A stretch of 20,549 nt of DNA from Cymbomonas tetramitiformis (taxonomy: Eukaryota > Chlorophyta > Pyramimonadophyceae > Pyramimonadales > Pyramimonadaceae): positions 1 through 20,549 of the forward strand of contig LGRX02031488.1 in the NCBI GenBank assembly GCA_001247695.2, given 5' to 3'. Numbering within the stretch: the first letter of the stretch is position 1; the number at the start of each line of letters is the position of its first letter. The notes beneath the pieces are model-generated. The model was not told the DNA's origin. It was given only the letters and a program-made list of their open reading frames with translations, and ran no database searches. Both the position numbers and the translations under genes were made by a program. Positions 16,862-20,549 of this stretch are shown here, in pieces.

Positions 16862-16899
16862 GAACCCTTTGTAAAGACTTCACCTTTTTCTCATCCGCA

Positions 16900-18413
16900 A
16901 GTATGTTTTACCCTTATGCCTTCCTTACACTCGCATGACACTTATACCTCGCATGTTTTGTTTTTGTTAACGCTACTGTTGTTATTGTTTGTGCAGTGGC
17001 TGACACTCCTACCGCTCCTGCCGCTCCTGCCGTCCGTGCTCGTGCACGTCCTGGCAAGTTATACGCCAACAGGAACAAGAACGCGACACCTGGACCTGGC
17101 GTCGACAACAACTGGCCCGATGCGGTAAAACGGGGCTATCAGATAGCCTCACCTTTCGGAAACGCACGTACTTTCAAGGTGGACGAGTACGACGAGGCTG
17201 AGGCTTGGGCGGCCTCGGATCCTATCTACCAGCCACAGGTAGCCGACCTTCAGGTGGTTACTGAAAGTTTTTTGAAACGGCAGAACATCTTTGTCAAGTT
17301 GCTTGTGCTCCTTCTTATTTTCAGTGCGTTCTCTTCTGGTATTTTTCAGTTCGCACTGTTCTTGTCGGACCACTTTGAGTGCCGCAAGACCTTCAATGCG
17401 ACGCATGTGTTTTGCGTTCTGGCATACCAACTTTTACATGTCTCGACCAAATATTCTCAGGAGATTCAAAGCTTGTTTGCTGCCCAGTTCGTTGCGTGGG
17501 TGTTGACAGTGTTCTATTGGATTGTATCGCTACTCCTGTAGGTTCTTTAAACTTTTGTGTATGGCCGGATGCCGGATGTAGCAACTGAACAGTAAAGTAT
17601 TTTGCTTTAACACAGAGGCTGTATGGACGTGATGCCCAACTTGTGGCTGAACTTGCGTGTGATAAGTGTAACTTTATGCAACCACTCAGCAAAGTGCACA
17701 ACTTTAGATCGGATGCAGAAGCAGAGTTCCCACTTTGGGGGGAATGTTTGATGTGTGGCAACCACTGCTGTGAAGAATGCATTGATGTACAGCTTTTAAT
17801 CCAAGCATTGGATTTTCATAATGAGCGTAATTATGTGTGTAGGCAGTGTAGCTCCAGGGAGGATGTTTATTGGTATTTTGTTAGTGGAGGTGCTGGTCCT
17901 AGGCCATGGTAAACTGGATAATGATTATTGAGTAATGTATGTACGTTTCAGGCTGGAGAGTCAAACTTTGTATACTCTGAAAACTCCTCAGATGACATTG
18001 AAGACAGTGAGTTTCCCTACTGCTTAATTTGCAGTGAGTTACTTTGGGCTGTAGAGGTCTATTGTTGTTATCTGTGTGAAAAACAACCTTATTGTCATAT
18101 ATGTTCCTTTGAAAGAGTATGTAGGAAAACTGGGAACATAATTTGCGAAGACTGCGAAAGTAATATCAATGAATAATACATTTGCGATGCAGATGAAGAC
18201 CCCGAGGAGGATGAGACCTTGTTTTGTTCAGCCTGTTCAGCCTTAGTTCCTGCAACTGATATGCACCCTTGTGCTAAATGCAAGGAGGGGATTTGTATGG
18301 CATGTGTAGTTCTCACTAGGTCAAGAAGGAAGGTGTGCTATGCATGTCATTTGGAAATGTTTTATAAAAGGGGCATACCGCCCCCAGACCCGGTTATGCC
18401 TTTAGGGCCTTGA
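16900..18413 (+). CDS. Predicted spliced membrane protein with three C8 zinc fingers
   Basis: The model joins 16900 (one base), 16997-17523, 17616-17879, 17952-18159 and 18193-18413 through GT-AG introns of 96, 92, 72 and 33 nt. It gives 407 codons including the stop, with an open frame across all junctions. The start codon would be assembled from A16900 and TG at 16997-16998. The N-terminus is Ala/Pro/Arg-rich; hydrophobic segments lie at about 17281-17364 and 17482-17523, with a weaker one near 17395-17445. The C-terminal half has three modules of the form CxxC-x(n)-CxxC-x4-CxxC-x(n)-CxxC, a FYVE/PHD-like cysteine layout, each in its own exon. I do not recognise the gene. It overlaps the convergent adenine methyltransferase by 12 bp. 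Exon limits are inferred from frame and splice consensus only. Confidence 0.45.
16901..16996 (+). other. Candidate 96-nt intron
   Basis: Begins GTATGT and ends with a T-rich tract plus TTTGTGCAG. The left junction base A and the right junction bases TG together make an ATG in the frame of the next exon. Confidence 0.45.
16997..17523 (+). CDS. Membrane-domain exon of the predicted spliced gene
   Basis: Open frame with an Ala/Pro/Arg-rich start, an acidic middle, a strong hydrophobic segment after FLKRQNIFVK, and a final hydrophobic segment ending FYWI. Without splicing the frame would stop at 17539-17541. A GTATCG donor at 17524 leads in phase into the first zinc-finger exon. Confidence 0.5.
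17616..17879 (+). CDS. First zinc-finger exon
   Basis: Contains CDKC, then CLMC, CEEC after four residues, and CRQC near the end. The acceptor is AACACAG and the donor is GTTAGT. Neither has an upstream ATG in frame within the open stretch that would make it a stand-alone gene. Confidence 0.5.
17952..18159 (+). CDS. Second zinc-finger exon
   Basis: An acidic lead (SSDDIEDSE) precedes CLIC, CYLC, CHIC, a single Cys, and CEDC. The acceptor is GTTTCAG; the donor GTAATA at 18160 is in phase with the third module across a 33-nt intron. Confidence 0.5.
18193..18413 (+). CDS. Third zinc-finger exon and C-terminus
   Basis: An acidic lead (EDPEEDE) precedes CSAC, CAKC, CMAC and CYAC, followed by a Pro-rich tail and a TGA at 18411-18413. 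The module spacing parallels the second finger, which suggests module duplication. Confidence 0.5.
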
Positions 18414-19094
18414 ATAGTATTTTGTATTTATTTCAATGCCAATAAAGTTTCGATTATTAACTTTGCACACTTTACCCACCGTACCGATACCCATGAATGG
18501 GTCTAACACTTTATCATTCTCATTGGAATAAGTTTTAACAATCCACTCCAATATACCATAAGGCTTAGCAGTAGGATGCTTGCTTTTGTAATTACCGTTG
18601 GCAATAGTTATCACAGATTTGGGAAACCGTTTCCCATCAGATATAGTATTAATTCTGGGGCTATTTCCAGTATACAATTCCGTGCGTCTGCCCGGGACAC
18701 GTGTGTACGCAATTCCATCGGTCATCTGTGGATTATAAGTAGGTAACTTATCATAAAATATATACAGCATTTCGTGACTACGTAGTGGCATCTGATTACA
18801 ATGATAAAACCCAGAACTGACCGTTTTCTGCCAGACGATATCATATCTGAACATCTTTTCATTGCTGGATATTAACTTATGTCCGAACCGAGTTGTGCAA
18901 AAGAAGACATATGCAGTGCGTGGCCTCCCGACCCGCTTCAGCTGCGTCCACAACTTACCTAAATCGATTATTTGCTTATCGAACTTGCATGCAGTTTGAT
19001 TGTAAGGTAAATCTAAGATAGCTAAGTCAACAGAGTGTGCGTCGATGTTCGGTAAGATGTCAAAACAATCTGCATTGAATATCTGGGGCGCCAT
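18402..19094 (-). CDS. Phage-type adenine (N6)/N4 DNA methyltransferase, C-terminus truncated
   Basis: The ATG at 19094 gives 230 residues; an upstream ATG at 19130 is less likely. Motif IV is DLPY at residues 28-31, a variant of DPPY, followed by NQTACKFD, a signature of the phage-type site-specific methyltransferases. A PLRSHE segment in mid-protein also matches. Motif I DPFMGIG is at residues 198-204, so the order IV then I indicates the beta class. After FIGIEINTKYY the protein ends in three residues, where relatives continue for about eight (a helix of the A-x-x-R-I type). The end coincides with the junction to the GC-richer block, so the 3' end appears replaced. Palindrome 7 lies 42 bp upstream of the start; no AGTATA motif is seen there. 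Confidence 0.85.
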   Translation of the reverse strand: MAPQIFNADCFDILPNIDAHSVDLAILDLPYNQTACKFDKQIIDLGKLWTQLKRVGRPRTAYVFFCTTRFGHKLISSNEKMFRYDIVWQKTVSSGFYHCNQMPLRSHEMLYIFYDKLPTYNPQMTDGIAYTRVPGRRTELYTGNSPRINTISDGKRFPKSVITIANGNYKSKHPTAKPYGILEWIVKTYSNENDKVLDPFMGIGTVGKVCKVNNRNFIGIEINTKYYSRP

Positions 19095-19136
19095 TAAGGT
19101 AGGTTGAGAAAAGAAATGATAATAGGGCAAAATCAG

Positions 19137-19211
19137 AAAAGGTGGCAGATTAGGCCATATTCACATTATCTATATATAGTCCGTAATATGGCCTAATCTG
19201 CCACCTTTTTT
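19137..19211 (-). repeat. Palindromic intergenic repeat, copy 7 (type A, inverted)
   Basis: Same sequence and orientation as copy 2. It lies between the stop of the DUF5754-like gene (19222) and the ATG of the adenine methyltransferase (19094), so read in the minus direction it is downstream of one and upstream of the other. Confidence 0.92.
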
Positions 19212-19221
19212 GATTTATAGG

Positions 19222-19499
19222 TCACCACAACAATCTATCTGCGTAATAACCATTGCTACCGACGACATTCCGGTCTTTCTTGTGTCTGATTTTGTACAGC
19301 CGACGTCTTTCATCGGCATACTCTTTACCCTTAGTGGCCATGTATGTTGGATAATCAGAAGCACCACGCTGACCCACTTGAGCGACCAGTTTACCATCCT
19401 TGAAAACATCAATCTTTTTGCTATGATTATTTGATGGGCTAATCTTCACACCGAGTTTCCGTGCTTGACTTTTGTGTAAGCTTTGATTTGATAAGTCAT
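19222..19499 (-). CDS. DUF5754-like small viral protein (possible start-proximal frameshift)
   Basis: The conserved part runs from about 19487 to 19222: QARKLGVKISPS, then DVFKDGKLVAQVGQRGASDY, PTYMATKGKEYADERRR and a C-terminal GYYADRLLW. I recognise this pattern from a small protein family of PLVs and large DNA viruses (DUF5754-like); its function is unknown. The only in-frame ATG upstream is at 19584, inside the divergent integrase gene, and would add an odd hydrophobic leader. An ATG at 19499, touching the shared promoter region, is one base out of frame and reads into an early stop. A one-base loss just after this ATG would explain the arrangement. I placed the start at 19499 on that basis. 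Confidence 0.6.
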
Positions 19500-19529
19500 T
19501 GTATACTATATGTAACACTATTATATAGT
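19500..19529. promoter_or_regulatory. 30-bp bidirectional promoter between divergent genes
   Basis: The interval between the ATG at 19499 (-) and that at 19530 (+) begins GTATACTATA and ends TATATAGT. It thus presents the same TATAGTA motif to each divergent gene. It is the clearest case of the start-linked motif in the element. Confidence 0.5.
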
Positions 19530-20549
19530 ATGACAAGTAAACCAATATCTGAGAGTAGACTTCAAGAGTTATTTTTAGACCCAAAGTTTGGTCAATCTAG
19601 TGCCAATGCATTTACTAAGAAGCTTAAAGCACAAGGTTACAAGGTCACAGAATCTCAGGTCAAGGCTGCTATTTCCAAGACTGAGACATCACAAGTTTTA
19701 TCACAACCCAAACGTGTAACCCGTAAAGATTACTTTCCGACCTATGGGCCAGTCGATAAGGTCTCTATACAAGCCGACCTTGCCTTCATACCGAAAGATA
19801 AGTCGGTGAACAAAGGATATGCCGTTCTTCTGACTGCGGTTAACGTTAATACTAACAAAGCGTATGCAATCGCTTTGAAATCCAAAACCGTCAGAGACAA
19901 GAACAATAAACGATCGGAGGATGTCGAGGGTATCGTTCCTGCCATGAGACGATTATTAAAGGAAACCAAAATGGATACACTAAGTACCGATTTAGGTAGC
20001 GAGTTCACGAACAAACCCGTGCAAGCATTGTTGAAAGAGAAAGGAATCAAACATTACACGTCTCAAAAAGAGGACCACACTCGGCAAGGTAAAATTGAAA
20101 GATTCAACAAAACTTTAAAACGAAGATTTAATTTCAACGAGGCGAGAACCGGTAAAAATAATTGGGTTGACTATTTGGACTCTATCGTCGAGAACTATAA
20201 TGAAACGGTAAACCAAGGTAATATCAATGATACCCCTCCCGATGACATGAATAAGAATCGTGTTATCAGAAGTGTCTTGTTGAAACGCAATCAAACTGCC
20301 AAACTATTACAAAAATTAGATATCAAGCCCGGTGATCGAGTTCGATTGCGTGTGACTAAGAAGACATTTGATAAAGAGAGTCAAACATGGTCTTCGCAGG
20401 TGTATAAAATCCGAAGTAGAAAGGGGTTGTCTTTCGTGATAGAGGACGGTGACGGTGATACCTTAAGCCGACAATACAAACCAAGAGAACTGAAAGAGGT
20501 TCAAGGACCTGTTTCCAAACCATCCAAAGAAACTCGTGGGACCAAGACT
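19530..20549 (+). CDS. int: Polinton/Maverick-type DDE integrase (3' partial)
   Basis: The frame is open for 340 codons from the ATG at 19530 to the window end. The retroviral-type catalytic triad is complete: D83 (19776), D154 in STDLGSEF, and E190 in GKIERFNK, with 35 residues between D154 and E190 (DD35E). The N-terminal 60 residues have no Cys or His, so there is no HHCC zinc domain. The segment LFLDPKFGQSSANAF and what follows fits the helical N-terminus of Polinton integrases. After the core, PGDRVRLR and a Trp-containing strand near residues 270-295 resemble the SH3-like C-terminal domain. TATATAGT touches the ATG. The enzyme would insert the linear element into host DNA. No lesion is visible. 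Confidence 0.92.
   Translation, partial: MTSKPISESRLQELFLDPKFGQSSANAFTKKLKAQGYKVTESQVKAAISKTETSQVLSQPKRVTRKDYFPTYGPVDKVSIQADLAFIPKDKSVNKGYAVLLTAVNVNTNKAYAIALKSKTVRDKNNKRSEDVEGIVPAMRRLLKETKMDTLSTDLGSEFTNKPVQALLKEKGIKHYTSQKEDHTRQGKIERFNKTLKRRFNFNEARTGKNNWVDYLDSIVENYNETVNQGNINDTPPDDMNKNRVIRSVLLKRNQTAKLLQKLDIKPGDRVRLRVTKKTFDKESQTWSSQVYKIRSRKGLSFVIEDGDGDTLSRQYKPRELKEVQGPVSKPSKETRGTKT

Noticed and set aside
4433..19211. Palindromes as ordinary transcription terminators
   Set aside because: Copy 3 lies between two divergent starts, and copies 4 and 7 lie very close to the next start, so termination alone cannot explain the family.
1..20549. tRNA, rRNA, capsid and maturation-protease genes
   Set aside because: I looked for cloverleaf-like segments, ribosomal signatures and jelly-roll-sized capsid ORFs by eye and saw none; capsid genes may lie beyond the right edge.

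Overview
The window looks like microbial eukaryote (protist) DNA in which an AT-rich, Polinton/Maverick-like or Polinton-like-virus (PLV) element lies beside and around GC-richer, host-like sequence. The host is not identified. A GC-rich retroelement ORF, short GT-AG introns and a few TTTAGGG-type telomere-like units would fit a dinoflagellate or another alveolate, but this is weak inference.

Layout. 3-4175 is one long GC-rich gag/aspartic-protease ORF of an LTR-type retroelement, open at the left edge. 4176-4820 is non-coding, with a 16-bp inverted repeat, a composition switch near 4380, and two copies of a roughly 75-bp palindrome. 4821-14781 is the left block of the viral element: protein-primed family B DNA polymerase (-), a small basic protein (-), a charged protein (+), an A32/FtsK-type packaging ATPase (+), a C5-cytosine methyltransferase (+), a primase-helicase (AEP plus UL9/OBP-like SF2 helicase) (-) split by a frameshift and an in-frame stop, and a small basic protein (-). 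14821-15790 is repeat-rich: two more palindromes, 20-bp direct repeats, telomere-like units, and a large inverted minisatellite. 15790-18413 is a GC-richer block with apparent short spliceosomal introns. It encodes a Cys-rich/coiled-coil protein and a predicted spliced membrane protein with three C8 zinc fingers. 18402-20549 returns to the viral element: an adenine methyltransferase (-) with a truncated C-terminus, another palindrome, a DUF5754-like small protein (-), and a DD35E retroviral-type integrase (+) that runs off the window.

How the parts fit. Polymerase, primase-helicase, packaging ATPase and integrase form the replication, packaging and integration core of a Polinton/PLV element. 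Capsid and maturation-protease genes are not seen and may lie to the right. Two features tie the viral genes together. One is an AGTATA/GTATAC motif almost touching many start codons. The other is a family of seven intergenic palindromes; three of them sit upstream of exactly the genes that lack a clear copy of that motif. Two or three single-base lesions suggest an endogenised, decaying copy, although assembly error is possible.
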